From Lachnospiraceae bacterium (GTDB lineage Bacteria > Bacillota > Clostridia > Lachnospirales > Lachnospiraceae), in NCBI GenBank assembly GCA_021199495.1, contig JAJQHY010000098.1:1-56575 (forward strand): DNA of 56,575 nt. Reading direction: 5' to 3'. Within the stretch, counting starts at the first letter, position 1; the number at the start of each line of letters is the position of its first letter. The notes beneath the pieces were generated by a model. It worked only from the letters and a program-made list of their open reading frames with translations, searched no databases and had not been told where the DNA came from. A program made the translations under genes and the position numbers. Below are positions 42,312-51,266 of this stretch, piece by piece.

Positions 42312-43943
42312 ATGAAACAATTAAACGGGCTTAAAGGCTTACTTCCTTATCTGCTGGCAAAAAAGGGATCGTTCCTTCTGATTTTTCTTCTCTCGGTCCT
42401 GGATGCCGCTCTGGCGATCCTGCCCATTCAGCTGATCGGCATGATAGTGGACGTGCTTTCCACTGGAGAAAGCTTTTTATCGCCGTTTCTGGGAAACCGC
42501 GTGGAGCATTATGTGATTTTATTTGTTGTTGTTTACATAGCAAAACAGGGGATCGACATCCTTCGAGGGCATAAAAATACCCTGCTGGCCCAGAAAATCA
42601 TTGAAGAGGTTCGGGATGACGCCATGGGCTGGGCCATGGAAAGCTACAGGCCCTATAAGGAAGAGCGAAAAGAAGGTGATCTCGTTTCCCGCCTTTCCGG
42701 CGATGTTGACGCCGTTGTGAGGGCTGTCGCGGGGCCGTTGAACGGACTGCTTCCCATGCTCCTCAGAATGATGGCTTGTATCATCGTGCTTTTTGTCTGG
42801 AATCCCCTGCTCGGCCTGATTGCGATGGCATTGATTTTTCCGTTGGTTTTTTCCAGCAGACAGTTTTCTTTAAAAGGAAAGGAAAATGCCGCCGCGCAGC
42901 GTGCCGCCAGTGGGCGCTTCGTCAGTGCAGTTTCCGACATCCTCTACTCCATTCCTGTCATTAAGGCGTGGGAAAGCGAAGGCTTCGAGAGCAAAGAGTT
43001 TCATGGAATTGTTCATGAGATTTATGAACTTAATCGCGGCTTTCAGAGGAAGGTGGATGGGTACTGGTGCCTGACTTATTTTTTGATGGCCATCGGTTAT
43101 GTATCCGCCGTCGTGCTCTCCACCCGATCTGTTCTGGCCGGTACGATGACGATCGGCAACATTACGGTCGCGTATTCGTACATGTCCAATGTTCTCAACC
43201 CTGCCGTTTCGCTCAGCAGATATGGAAATGATCTGTTTCAGGCTGACGCCGCGCTTCAGCGGGTTTTTGAACTTAAACCGGAGGGAAAAGAAAAAGCCGC
43301 GCCCATGCGCATACAATCCGCCCCGAAAATCGCTTTCAAGGATGTCACTATTGTATGCAATGAAAGTAAGCGCATCCAGAACCTCAGCTTCACCGCTCTG
43401 CCGCACCAGCTGGTTATTCTTTTAGGTGAGAGCGGCAGCGGAAAGTCAACGATTCTCCAGACGCTTCTTGGAAATCAGGGTGTGGAAACAGGGCGAATTC
43501 TGGTAGACGATGTGGACATGACTGGCCGCTTGGGCTTGCTACGGGAAGCAGCTGCGGTTTCTTTCCAGCAGTCGTATCTTTTCGACCGCAGTCTCGCGGG
43601 AAATGTTGCCTATGCCTGTGAAAAGTCGGACTTTGACCGGGTCAAAGAAGCGCTGCAGGCTTCTGGTCTTGGGACGCTTACTGCTGAGCGCGGTCTGGGT
43701 TTCAGGGTCGGAACCAAGGGAAAGTTTCTATCCGGAGGAGAACAGCGCCGCGTTGCATTTGCCCGGGCGCTTTATAAAGGCGCCGTGCTTTATCTTCTCG
43801 ATGAGCCGACCTCTGAGCTGGATATGGAAACGGGGAAGATGATTCTTGATGAAATTCTAAGACTGAAGGAAGAGGCAACGGTGATTGTGGCGACGCACGA
43901 CCCTGAGCTGGCGGCAAGGGCGGATGCAGTTGTGCGGCTGTGA
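42312..43943 (+). CDS. ABC exporter, fused permease and ATPase (single gene)
   Basis: A 543-residue ABC exporter half. It has a membrane domain (about 1-300) with the coupling segment EGDLVSRLSGDVDAVVRAV, then an ATPase with Walker A LLGESGSGKSTILQTLL, Q-loop VSFQQSYLFDRSLAGNVAY, signature LSGGEQRRVAFARALYK, Walker B LYLLDEPTSELDME and H-loop VATHDPEL. ATG 42312 follows AAGGGGG. It is probably a homodimer, as no partner gene is adjacent. The substrate is unknown. Confidence 0.9.
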   Translation: MKQLNGLKGLLPYLLAKKGSFLLIFLLSVLDAALAILPIQLIGMIVDVLSTGESFLSPFLGNRVEHYVILFVVVYIAKQGIDILRGHKNTLLAQKIIEEVRDDAMGWAMESYRPYKEERKEGDLVSRLSGDVDAVVRAVAGPLNGLLPMLLRMMACIIVLFVWNPLLGLIAMALIFPLVFSSRQFSLKGKENAAAQRAASGRFVSAVSDILYSIPVIKAWESEGFESKEFHGIVHEIYELNRGFQRKVDGYWCLTYFLMAIGYVSAVVLSTRSVLAGTMTIGNITVAYSYMSNVLNPAVSLSRYGNDLFQADAALQRVFELKPEGKEKAAPMRIQSAPKIAFKDVTIVCNESKRIQNLSFTALPHQLVILLGESGSGKSTILQTLLGNQGVETGRILVDDVDMTGRLGLLREAAAVSFQQSYLFDRSLAGNVAYACEKSDFDRVKEALQASGLGTLTAERGLGFRVGTKGKFLSGGEQRRVAFARALYKGAVLYLLDEPTSELDMETGKMILDEILRLKEEATVIVATHDPELAARADAVVRL

Positions 43944-43973
43944 TTCGGGGATGAATGCTTAAAAATACAGGAA

Positions 43974-44002
43974 TGCTGCCGACCTGAATGGGATCGGCAG
44001 CA
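43974..44002. terminator. Stem-loop between the ABC exporter and the Rpn-like gene
   Basis: TGCTGCCGA and TCGGCAGCA, a perfect 9-bp stem with an 11-base loop, between convergent stop codons (43943 and 44019). T runs are poor on both sides. Confidence 0.6.
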
Positions 44003-44018
44003 CTCTTGTGGCGGATCA

Positions 44019-45053
44019 TCAGCTGTGGGCCGCAATCTTCAGCCATTCGCGCACCTGTTCCGGACGGTAATCCAGTAACTTCGCGATATTGCCGACATCC
44101 CACCCCAGGGAATGCAGCTTGCCTGCGGTCTCCTGTGCTTTTTTAAATTTGCCCTGGTCTATCCCATGTTCTAAAATTCCCTGACTCAGATTACACATTT
44201 CCTTCAACTCCTCTCCAAATTCAGTTTTCGCATCCATAAAATACTCATTCTCCAGGATAGCAACCCGTTCCTCCCAACTCAATCCTATGCTGAATAACGC
44301 ACATAACAGCCGGTGCAGTTCATAATCAGCCCCTTGCTGTGGAATTTCATTCGGCACGCCCAGCAGCACGATGTTCAGAAGGTCCAGATTCCCTCTCCAA
44401 TGGTGATGTCCCAGAAGAGGATCGTCTGTGAGATGGATGTGGTTCCAGGAGCACTCCTTCATGTTCATGCAGACCCAGACGCTGTAGACCTGTTTTAAGT
44501 CATTAAAATTCTGACCGGTGAAATCGCGTTCCTTCTGGGATGAAATCTGTCTGCTTCCATAATAAACGGCCCTGTTCAAGATATAATACGCAGAGGGTTC
44601 ATCTTTCTGTACTTCCAGATTCATGATAATCTGGGAAAGTCCATCCCACAGCCGGGCGTAAAAGAGAATGTCAAAGACCACTGTACCTTCGCCGATTTCC
44701 TGTTGAACGGTGTTGAGGCCTGTGATTCGATTTCCACTCTGTGGCTGACTGGTGTTTGTCATACCTATATTTATTGGAAAATCTCCTGCATGAACCGCCG
44801 GCTCTACATTTTCCTGTCTCGCGGTCGTCCATTCTACATTCGTCACCCCGGGATCCACAGGCACATCCCCTACATGGACATTTCCCTCAATGTATCGTTC
44901 CGCCTCCCGGGGCGTCATCCCCTTAAATTCGTCCACCACCGCTGTCAGAATGCAGGCTAACACGCATTTCCGTGACAGCAGGTTTTTCGCATAAGTATCG
45001 TACTGTGTTTTCTCATTCGCGGAAGTCAATAAAAGATTCAGCTCCGTGTCCAA
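44019..45053 (-). CDS. Rpn/PD-(D/E)XK-transposase-like nuclease family protein, diverged
   Basis: A 344-residue protein. TTG at 45053 is the likely start because GAAGGAGG lies 7 bases upstream. The central part (GTVVFDILFYARLWDGLSQIIMNLEVQKDE ... YYILNRAVYYGSRQISSQKERDFTGQNFNDLKQVYSVWVCMN) matches Rpn-like recombination-promoting nucleases with a PD-(D/E)XK fold (D in VFDI, ExQ in NLEVQ). The C-terminus (KFKKAQETAGKLHSLGWDVGNIAKLLDYRPEQVREWL) is the usual coiled end plus a small helix-turn-helix. Residues about 78-125 contain a near-repeat (VHVGDVPVDPGVTN and VHAGDFPINIGMTN) not normal for the family. Confidence 0.8.
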   Translation of the reverse strand: MDTELNLLLTSANEKTQYDTYAKNLLSRKCVLACILTAVVDEFKGMTPREAERYIEGNVHVGDVPVDPGVTNVEWTTARQENVEPAVHAGDFPINIGMTNTSQPQSGNRITGLNTVQQEIGEGTVVFDILFYARLWDGLSQIIMNLEVQKDEPSAYYILNRAVYYGSRQISSQKERDFTGQNFNDLKQVYSVWVCMNMKECSWNHIHLTDDPLLGHHHWRGNLDLLNIVLLGVPNEIPQQGADYELHRLLCALFSIGLSWEERVAILENEYFMDAKTEFGEELKEMCNLSQGILEHGIDQGKFKKAQETAGKLHSLGWDVGNIAKLLDYRPEQVREWLKIAAHS

Positions 45054-45195
45054 TAATCGGCCTCCTTCTATGTTAGTAGCTGATCCTGCAGCCCTGTAGA
45101 AAGAATACCACAAAAAAATGTAAAACGGGGTCTATATATCGACTATTCTGTAAAATTTTTATTAAATTTGTCGTAAAACCCTTCCATTTTCGGGG

Positions 45196-45528
45196 TTGAC
45201 ATTCAAAATCATTTGTGATATCTTAACAGCGTTGTAAATAAGACAAGGCGATGACGGAAACAAGTACATCACTGGTAGTTTTTCAGAGAGGAGCCGGGCG
45301 GTGCGAGGCTTCAAACGAATTTGATGGAATACATTCCCAAGCTGCTGTCTGAACCGCTTTTCATCTGTGAGGATGTTGGCAAAGTAGGATAAGATGGGGG
45401 CGCCCAATACAGCGCACGGTGTGTGATGGCACACCATGAGGGATGCTTCGCGAGGAGTGTCCGAACAAGAGGTGGTACCGCGATGATTCGTCCTCTGTCC
45501 CGGGTGGGGCAGGGGACTTTTTATTGTA
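45196..45528 (+). promoter_or_regulatory. Tyrosine-specific T-box riboswitch with promoter and terminator
   Basis: Promoter TTGACA (45196-45201), 17 bp, TATCTT (45219-45224). The leader has the stem I features AGTA, CAGAGAG and GGTGCGAG, and the specifier region GGAATACATT, in which UAC (45330-45332) is a tyrosine codon. The T-box sequence AGAGGTGGTACCGCG is at 45469-45483, and its UGGU pairs with an ACCA tRNA end. A terminator follows at about 45489-45524. Uncharged tRNA-Tyr should switch on the downstream aldolase and tyrS genes. Confidence 0.93.
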
Positions 45529-45540
45529 AAAAAGTCGTCA

Positions 45541-45700
45541 ATAGACAGTCAGATGGACAAGTTTACTTGTACAGATGGCTGGATATTAGACGACCAAACC
45601 GATATGAGCACGGGTCACGCCGCAGGCGGGACGAAAAGTGCGAATGATCGGTGACGATTGCGGGAGCAGCGCAGTTTGCTGCGAAGCAATCGGTTTTTAC
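45541..45700 (+). repeat. Dispersed-repeat-like element between the T-box and its genes
   Basis: Begins with the hairpin ACAAGT-TT-ACTTGT (about 45557-45570), continues through a segment rich in CACGGGTCACGCCGCAGGCG, and ends in a stem CGATTGC/GCAATCG enclosing CGCAG-TTTG-CTGCG (about 45653-45690), followed by five T. The last part resembles a terminator. Similar sequence occurs in other Lachnospiraceae by my recollection; copy number cannot be counted here. Confidence 0.5.
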
Positions 45701-45729
45701 AATCATCAGTGATAGAGGAGGAAATGATA

Positions 45730-46710
45730 ATGAACGACTTAAACGACGTGCTGATCTTAGACGCCACGCTGCGCGACGGTGGGCTGGTCAATGACCATCA
45801 TTTTGAGGATGGTTTTGTGCGGGAAATCTACCGCGCGAACGCGGCTGCCGGCGTGGACTATATGGAATTTGGCTATCGTGCGGATAAAAAGCAGTTCAGT
45901 CCCGAAAAATACGGGAAGTGGAAGTTTACTTCGGATGAGGACATCCGGGCCGCGGTCGGGGATTTGACCGTGGAAGGGAAGACCCCGAAAATCTCCATCA
46001 TGGTGGATGTGGGACGCTGTGATTATTTGAATGATATTCACCCGAAGGCGGAGAGCCCGGTGGACCTGATCCGTGTGGCGACCTATATTGATACCATGCA
46101 GGAGGCCATGGAGATGGTGGAATATGTGCATCGTCAGGGCTACGAGGCGACCTGCAACCTGATGGCGGTCTCCAATTACACGCTGCCGCAGATCAAAGAG
46201 GCCGTGCACATGATGGCGCAGTCCCCGATCATGGGCGCCTATGTGGTGGACAGCTACGGTTCCCTCTACCCGGAGCAGGTGCGGGAGCTGGTGCACTTGT
46301 TCGGTGAGCAGCTGATTCCCGCGGGCAAGATGGTCGGTATTCATGCGCACAATAATCAGCAGTGCGCTTTTGCAAATACCCTCGAGGCGCTGAACGCCGG
46401 AGCGCGGATGCTCGACGGGTCCGCTTATGGCATGGGCAGGGGCGCGGGCAACTGCCACCTGGAGGCACTGCTGGGTTATTTCAACGGAGGGAAATATCAC
46501 CTGGAACCGGCGCTCGATCTGGTGGAAAATGAGATGATTCCTTTAAAGGATCACGGCGTGAAATGGGGATATAACACCTCTTATTTCCTGACGGGACTGA
46601 CAAATCAACATCCGCGGACGGCGATCGCGGCGACGAAGGAGAAGGATATTGATTTCAGAGGGCAGTATGATCATCTGCCGCATGAAAAAACAGCAGTGAA
46701 ATGCTGCTGA
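45730..46710 (+). CDS. DRE-TIM (HMGL-like) aldolase-domain protein
   Basis: A 326-residue TIM-barrel protein of the HMG-CoA-lyase/4-hydroxy-2-oxovalerate-aldolase superfamily. The DRE motif region is ILDATLRDGGLVNDHHF (about 7-23), metal ligands lie in VGIHAHNNQQCAFANTLEALNAGA (HxH, about 209-232), and DGSAYGMGRGAGNCHLEALLGY is the glycine-rich loop that follows. The reaction is metal-dependent C-C bond cleavage or formation on an unknown oxo-acid. ATG 45730 is chosen because AGGAGG lies 9 bases upstream. It is the first gene after the tyrosine T-box and precedes tyrS by 149 bp. Confidence 0.85.
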   Translation: MNDLNDVLILDATLRDGGLVNDHHFEDGFVREIYRANAAAGVDYMEFGYRADKKQFSPEKYGKWKFTSDEDIRAAVGDLTVEGKTPKISIMVDVGRCDYLNDIHPKAESPVDLIRVATYIDTMQEAMEMVEYVHRQGYEATCNLMAVSNYTLPQIKEAVHMMAQSPIMGAYVVDSYGSLYPEQVRELVHLFGEQLIPAGKMVGIHAHNNQQCAFANTLEALNAGARMLDGSAYGMGRGAGNCHLEALLGYFNGGKYHLEPALDLVENEMIPLKDHGVKWGYNTSYFLTGLTNQHPRTAIAATKEKDIDFRGQYDHLPHEKTAVKCC

Positions 46711-46859
46711 GCTTCAATTCTGGCAGGGCGAAGTTTTGAGAAGAAACGGGATTGAAATAAATGTGACGGAAGTGTCATAAAGCAGAAGAAAGCTTCGTGA
46801 TTTTGGCATTCCAGGGATTGAAATCAAAAAACAGATTGAAAAAAAAGGAGAACAAAACA

Positions 46860-48083
46860 ATGGGAATTTATGAGGAACTTCAGGCCAGAGGCCTGCTTGC
46901 GCAGGTAACAGATGAAGCGGAAATCCGCGATCTGGTTAACAACGGCGGGGCAAGATTTTATATCGGCTTCGACCCGACGGCGGACTCCCTGCATGTGGGA
47001 CATTTCATGGTGCTGTGCCTGATGAAGCGTCTGCAGATGGCGGGCAACAAACCGGTCGTGCTGATCGGCGGCGGTACCGCTTACATCGGCGATCCGTCCG
47101 GGCGCAGCGACATGCGCTCCATGATGACGCCGGAAATCATTCAGCACAACAGCGACTGCTTCAAAAAGCAGATGGAGCGCTTTATTGAGTTCGGCGAGGA
47201 CAAGGCCATCATGGTGAACAACGCGGACTGGCTGCTGGGCCTGAATTATGTGGAGCTGCTGAGAGATGTGGGAGCCTGCTTTTCCGTCAATAACATGCTG
47301 CGCGCGGAGTGCTACAAGCAGCGCATGGAGAAGGGCTTAAGCTTCCTGGAATTTAATTACATGATCATGCAGGCGTACGATTTCTGGCATCTGCACAATA
47401 ATTACGGCTGCAATATGCAGTTTGGCGGCGATGACCAGTGGTCCAATATGCTGGCCGGCACGGAGCTGATCCGCAAAAAGGAGGGAGAGGACGCCTATGC
47501 CATGACCATCACCCTGCTGCTCAACAGCGAGGGCAAAAAGATGGGTAAGACCCAGAAGGGCGCGGTGTGGCTGGATCCGGAGAAGACCACTCCCTTCGAG
47601 TTCTATCAGTACTGGAGAAATGTGGATGACGCGGATGTCATGAAATGCATCAAGATGCTGACCTTCTTAAGCCTGGAGCAGATTGAGGAGATGGAGCACT
47701 GGCCGGATTCCCGCATCAATGAAAAGAAGGAAATCCTCGCTTACGAGCTGACCAGCCTGGTGCACGGCAAAGACGAGGCTGACAAGGCGCAGCAAACCGC
47801 CAGAAATCTTTTCTCCGGCAACGTGGACGACGCCAACATGCCTTCTACCACGCTGGCAGCTGACCAGGTCGGGGAGAACGGTATCAACATTATGGAGCTT
47901 TTAGTAGCGTGCGGCCTGGCGTCCAGTAAGTCCGAGGCCAGAAGACTGATTACCCAGGGCGGCATCAGCCTGGATGGTGAAAAGGTGACGAATATTGACG
48001 CAGGTGTCAGCGCGGAACAGCTTCAGGGCGGCGTTGTCGTAAAGAAGGGGAAGAAGATTTTCCACAAAGTGACCCTGGGATGA
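46860..48083 (+). CDS. tyrS: Tyrosyl-tRNA synthetase
   Basis: A 407-residue class I synthetase. The HIGH-like motif is ADSLHVGHFMVL (about 40-51), tyrosine-site residues lie in QFGGDDQWSNMLAGTELI, and the KMSKS-like loop reads GKKMGKTQKGAVW (about 223-235). The C-terminal S4 RNA-binding domain is present (ASSKSEARRLITQGGISLDGEKV). ATG 46860 has AAGGAG 9 bases upstream. It is the expected target of the tyrosine T-box 1.3 kb upstream, with the aldolase gene in between. Confidence 0.97.
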   Translation: MGIYEELQARGLLAQVTDEAEIRDLVNNGGARFYIGFDPTADSLHVGHFMVLCLMKRLQMAGNKPVVLIGGGTAYIGDPSGRSDMRSMMTPEIIQHNSDCFKKQMERFIEFGEDKAIMVNNADWLLGLNYVELLRDVGACFSVNNMLRAECYKQRMEKGLSFLEFNYMIMQAYDFWHLHNNYGCNMQFGGDDQWSNMLAGTELIRKKEGEDAYAMTITLLLNSEGKKMGKTQKGAVWLDPEKTTPFEFYQYWRNVDDADVMKCIKMLTFLSLEQIEEMEHWPDSRINEKKEILAYELTSLVHGKDEADKAQQTARNLFSGNVDDANMPSTTLAADQVGENGINIMELLVACGLASSKSEARRLITQGGISLDGEKVTNIDAGVSAEQLQGGVVVKKGKKIFHKVTLG

Positions 48084-48145
48084 AATCCGGAAGAAGTGTT
48101 TGCGTTGACACCAAAAGAACTGCAATTATAATATGAAAGAACAGA

Positions 48146-48179
48146 AACAGGTGCCGCAGCAGCTTATACGGCACCTGTT
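48146..48179. terminator. Perfect hairpin after tyrS
   Basis: AACAGGTGCCG and CGGCACCTGTT form an 11-bp perfect stem with a 12-base loop, 63 bases past the tyrS stop. There is no U tract, so it may be a stability element or a weak terminator. Confidence 0.55.
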
Positions 48180-48234
48180 CTGCATGTCTGGCCTGAATAG
48201 TAGTCTTCAATATCAGAAAAGTTGACAATGCGTG

Positions 48235-48263
48235 TTGACATATCCTGCCCGATTTTATAGAAT
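48235..48263 (+). promoter_or_regulatory. capA promoter
   Basis: TTGACA (48235-48240), 17 bp, TAGAAT (48258-48263), 41 bases before the capA start. A second TTGACA lies at 48222, giving a partly repeated GTTGACAATGCGTGTTGACA. Confidence 0.8.
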
Positions 48264-48303
48264 CCAGGTGTATGAATGTACACAAAAGCGGGGGAAAACA
48301 CTT

Positions 48304-49668
48304 ATGAAAAGGCTGTACGTACTGATGCTGGCGGTAATGGTGGCACTCGCGGGCTGCGGGACGCTGGAAACCGCCCGGATTAAAAATGTGACGGTGCTGG
48401 ATTCGGATGCGCAGGAAACTGCGGCGGAGAATGGATCGGATAACGCGGCAGCGTCTGGTGATGATATAACGTCTGGAGCGGGAACTGGGGATGAGACAAT
48501 TACCGCAGCAGATGTATCTGGGAATGACGACGATATAACGACTGAAGCGGCGTCCGGAACAGGAGACAGTGCAATGGCAGCAGCCGGGACAGGCGGCGAA
48601 ACAACGACCGAAACCACATCCGGACCCGCGGATGAAACCAGCAGTGGTACAGCCGCAGTTGACACATCCCCGGAAGAAAGTGAGCCGGATACCATCACCA
48701 TCAATCTCAAAGCCGTCGGTGACGACCTCATTCACAGTGGCTTTTATAACATCGGTGAGGCGCGCGGCTCTGATTACACCTTCATGTTTGAGAATGTCAG
48801 CGACGTCATTCAGGAGGCGGACATCGCCATCATCAACCAGGAGACCATGTTCGTTTATGATAAGACGAAGTACAGCGGTTATCCGACCTTCGGATCGCCG
48901 ACCGGAATCGGTGACGCGCTGATTGCGGCGGGCTTCGACGTCGTGCAGCTGGCGACGAACCACTCCTTGGACAAGGGCCTGACGGGCATCAGCGACACGG
49001 TCGATTATTTTTCAGATAAGGATGTGCTGGCCATCGGCATCTATACGGATGAGGAGTCGGCCTCAGAGATCCCGCTGCTGGAGGTGGCCGGCGTGACCTT
49101 TGCCTTCTTAAATTATACATACGGCACCAACGGGATTGCCATGCCGAACGCCTACTGCGTGAACACCTTCTCGGACGAGAACAAGGTGCGCGACGACATC
49201 CGCCGCGCGAAGGAGCTGGCGGACATCGTGGTAGTGCTGCCGCACTGGGGGACGGAATACACCTACACGCCGGATTCCTTTCAGAAGAAGTGGACACAGA
49301 TTTTCCTGGAGGAAGGGGTGGACATCGTGATCGGGACGCACCCGCATGTGGTGCAGCCCTATGAAATGCTCACAGGCGAGGACGGCCATCAGATGCTGGT
49401 GTACTACTCGCTCGGCAATTTTATTTCGTGGCAGAGTAAAATGGAGCGGATGCTCGGCGGCATGGCGGATATTACCATTACCATCACCGTCGAGGACGGT
49501 ACTATCAGCTATGATTACGACCTGGTTCCGCTGGTGACCTATATCCACAGCGGCACCGCCACGACTACCTATTTTCTCTCGGATTACGATAAAACGGACC
49601 ATACCTACGGGGCGACGAAGGAGAACATGACGGAGTTGTTTGAGAAAATTATTAACTGGGAGATGTAA
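48304..49668 (+). CDS. CapA-family lipoprotein (poly-gamma-glutamate synthesis type metallophosphatase)
   Basis: A 454-residue lipoprotein. The signal peptide MKRLYVLMLAVMVALAGC ends in the lipobox LAGC. A low-complexity linker of about 90 residues rich in Ala, Gly, Thr, Asp and Glu follows, then the PGA_cap domain: INLKAVGDDLIHSGFYNIG, DIAIINQETMF, GFDVVQLATNHSLDKG, VVLPHWGTEY, VIGTHPHVVQPYE and SLGNFIS (metal-binding Asp, Glu, His and Asn residues all visible). In Bacillus CapA takes part in polyglutamate capsule export; most homologues are uncharacterised. The next gene, a CpsB-like phosphatase, starts 2 bases after its stop. Confidence 0.9.
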   Translation: MKRLYVLMLAVMVALAGCGTLETARIKNVTVLDSDAQETAAENGSDNAAASGDDITSGAGTGDETITAADVSGNDDDITTEAASGTGDSAMAAAGTGGETTTETTSGPADETSSGTAAVDTSPEESEPDTITINLKAVGDDLIHSGFYNIGEARGSDYTFMFENVSDVIQEADIAIINQETMFVYDKTKYSGYPTFGSPTGIGDALIAAGFDVVQLATNHSLDKGLTGISDTVDYFSDKDVLAIGIYTDEESASEIPLLEVAGVTFAFLNYTYGTNGIAMPNAYCVNTFSDENKVRDDIRRAKELADIVVVLPHWGTEYTYTPDSFQKKWTQIFLEEGVDIVIGTHPHVVQPYEMLTGEDGHQMLVYYSLGNFISWQSKMERMLGGMADITITITVEDGTISYDYDLVPLVTYIHSGTATTTYFLSDYDKTDHTYGATKENMTELFEKIINWEM

Positions 49669-49669
49669 A

Positions 49670-50365
49670 ATGATTGATTTCCATTCGCATTTTCTGCCGG
49701 GCATAGATGACGGCAGTAAGTCTGTGGAGGAGAGCCTTGAAATGTTGGCGCTCTCCTGGGAGAGCGGCGTGGACCGGATAGTCGCGACGCCTCATTTCTA
49801 TGCGTCCAAGGAGTCGCCGGATCACTTCCTTGCGCGGCGCGAGCAGGCATGGGAGCGATTGGCGGCGGCGCTGCCCGATGAGAGTCCGTTAATCTGGCTG
49901 GGCGCGGAGGTCTATTATTATACCGGCATTTCGCGCACGGAGGATCTGGAGCGTCTTTGTATCGGCGGTACAAATGTACTTTTGCTGGAAATGCCGTTTC
50001 ACCGCTGGTCCGCGGGTATGATTGAGGAGGCGATTGATATCGCGCGGGGAAGCGGTCTGATCGTTTTGATGGCGCACATTGACCGCTATCTGCCGGACCA
50101 GACGCCGGACACCTGGGAGCGGCTTCAGGACAACGGCATTCTCTTTCAGGTCAACGCCTCGTACTTTCTGGATGGCTGGTCGAGCCGCCGCAAGGCATTA
50201 AAGCTTTTGCGGGAGGGACAGATTGAAGTTCTGGGAAGCGACTGTCACAATATGACGAGCCGTCGGCCGAATCTGGCTGAGGCCATTGCCATAATTGAAA
50301 AAAAGGCCGGGTCACAGGCGATTGACCGTCTGGAGGAAAATGCGCTGCGGCTGTTGGAGGGGTGA
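49670..50365 (+). CDS. CpsB/CapC-family PHP-type tyrosine-protein phosphatase
   Basis: A 231-residue PHP-fold metal-dependent phosphatase. Metal ligands are visible in MIDFHSHFLPGIDDGSKSVEES (His-x-His, Asp-Asp), VATPHFY, LMAHIDRY and EVLGSDCHNM. In streptococci CpsB dephosphorylates the capsule tyrosine kinase CpsD and so controls capsule chain length. No kinase gene is in view, so the partner is unknown. ATG 49670 is preferred over an in-frame start ten codons earlier that overlaps capA. Its pairing with capA supports a cell-surface polymer role. Confidence 0.9.
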   Translation: MIDFHSHFLPGIDDGSKSVEESLEMLALSWESGVDRIVATPHFYASKESPDHFLARREQAWERLAAALPDESPLIWLGAEVYYYTGISRTEDLERLCIGGTNVLLLEMPFHRWSAGMIEEAIDIARGSGLIVLMAHIDRYLPDQTPDTWERLQDNGILFQVNASYFLDGWSSRRKALKLLREGQIEVLGSDCHNMTSRRPNLAEAIAIIEKKAGSQAIDRLEENALRLLEG

Positions 50366-50401
50366 GCAGCTGGCAGATGCGCAGATGAGGTTGATTTTTA
50401 C

Positions 50402-51145
50402 ATGAATCAGAAACAGTTGTTTGGCGCGGGCATGCGTAACGGCATGCCCGTTTGCCTTGGATATATCGCGGTGGGCTTTTCCATCGGAATTGCGGCGAAG
50501 GCGGTGGGGCTGAACGCTCTGCAGGGCTTTCTTTTAAGCTTATTCAATAACGCTTCGGCAGGGGAGTATGCTGGTTTGACAGTGATGGCCGCCGCAGGGT
50601 CTTATCTGGAGATTGCGCTCATGACGTTGGTGGCAAATGCCAGGTACCTGCTGATGAGCTGCGCCTTAAGCCAGCGGGTTTCCCCGGAAATGAAATTCTG
50701 CCACAGACTGTTTTTAAGCTACGGGATTACGGACGAGCTGTTTGGCTTGGGGATTGCCAGACCAGGCTATATAGAGCCTGCCTATATGTATGGAGCGTTT
50801 TCAGTGGCGCTCACGGGGTGGTCATTCGGCACCATGTTCGGCGTGCTTGCGGGGAACGTGCTGTCGGCCCGGCTGATCAGCGCTTTGAGTGTGGCGCTTT
50901 TCGGCATGTTCATTGCGATTATAATTCCACCGGCGAAACGGGACCGGGCAGTGCTTTTGTGTGTGATTGTCAGCTTCGCGGCAAGCTTTGCGGCGGCAAA
51001 TCTGCCGGTGATTGCGGAGGTTTCCGAGGGGACGAGGACGATTGTGCTGACGGTGGTGATTTCAGCGGGGGCGGCGGTGCTGTTTCCGGTGAAGAAACCG
51101 ACCGGGGAGAATAATGGGGATGTTGATAGCGGCCAGGATGTTTAG
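50402..51145 (+). CDS. azlC: Branched-chain amino acid exporter subunit AzlC
   Basis: A 247-residue membrane protein. The AzlC signature is clear: GMRNGMPVCLGYIAVGFSIGIAAKAVGL, LFNNASAGEYAG, VANARYLLMSCALSQR and FLSYGITDELFGL, with further membrane segments after. Together with AzlD it exports branched-chain amino acids in characterised bacteria. The azlD partner follows after 121 bp. No Lrp-like azlB regulator is adjacent. Confidence 0.93.
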   Translation: MNQKQLFGAGMRNGMPVCLGYIAVGFSIGIAAKAVGLNALQGFLLSLFNNASAGEYAGLTVMAAAGSYLEIALMTLVANARYLLMSCALSQRVSPEMKFCHRLFLSYGITDELFGLGIARPGYIEPAYMYGAFSVALTGWSFGTMFGVLAGNVLSARLISALSVALFGMFIAIIIPPAKRDRAVLLCVIVSFAASFAAANLPVIAEVSEGTRTIVLTVVISAGAAVLFPVKKPTGENNGDVDSGQDV

Positions 51146-51266
51146 AATGGATGTAGTGCTTATTTTGCTATGAAAAACGTGCTTGACAACAGCAAAAGAA
51201 GAACATACGGGTTTTGCCTGTCAGGCCGCAGAAAAGATTGAGAGATTGGGAAGAGGAATCTGCAAT

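Noticed and set aside
45120-45150. Palindrome-like GTCTATATATCGAC upstream of the Rpn-like gene as a fifth TA-associated element
   Set aside because: It lacks ATTTGGG, its dyad is imperfect, and the candidate -10 on the minus strand is at 22 rather than 21 bp.
48007-48963. 318-codon open frame antisense to tyrS and capA
   Set aside because: Low-complexity Cys/Arg/Gly-rich product that mirrors the biased Thr/Ala/Gly linker of CapA; no ribosome site.
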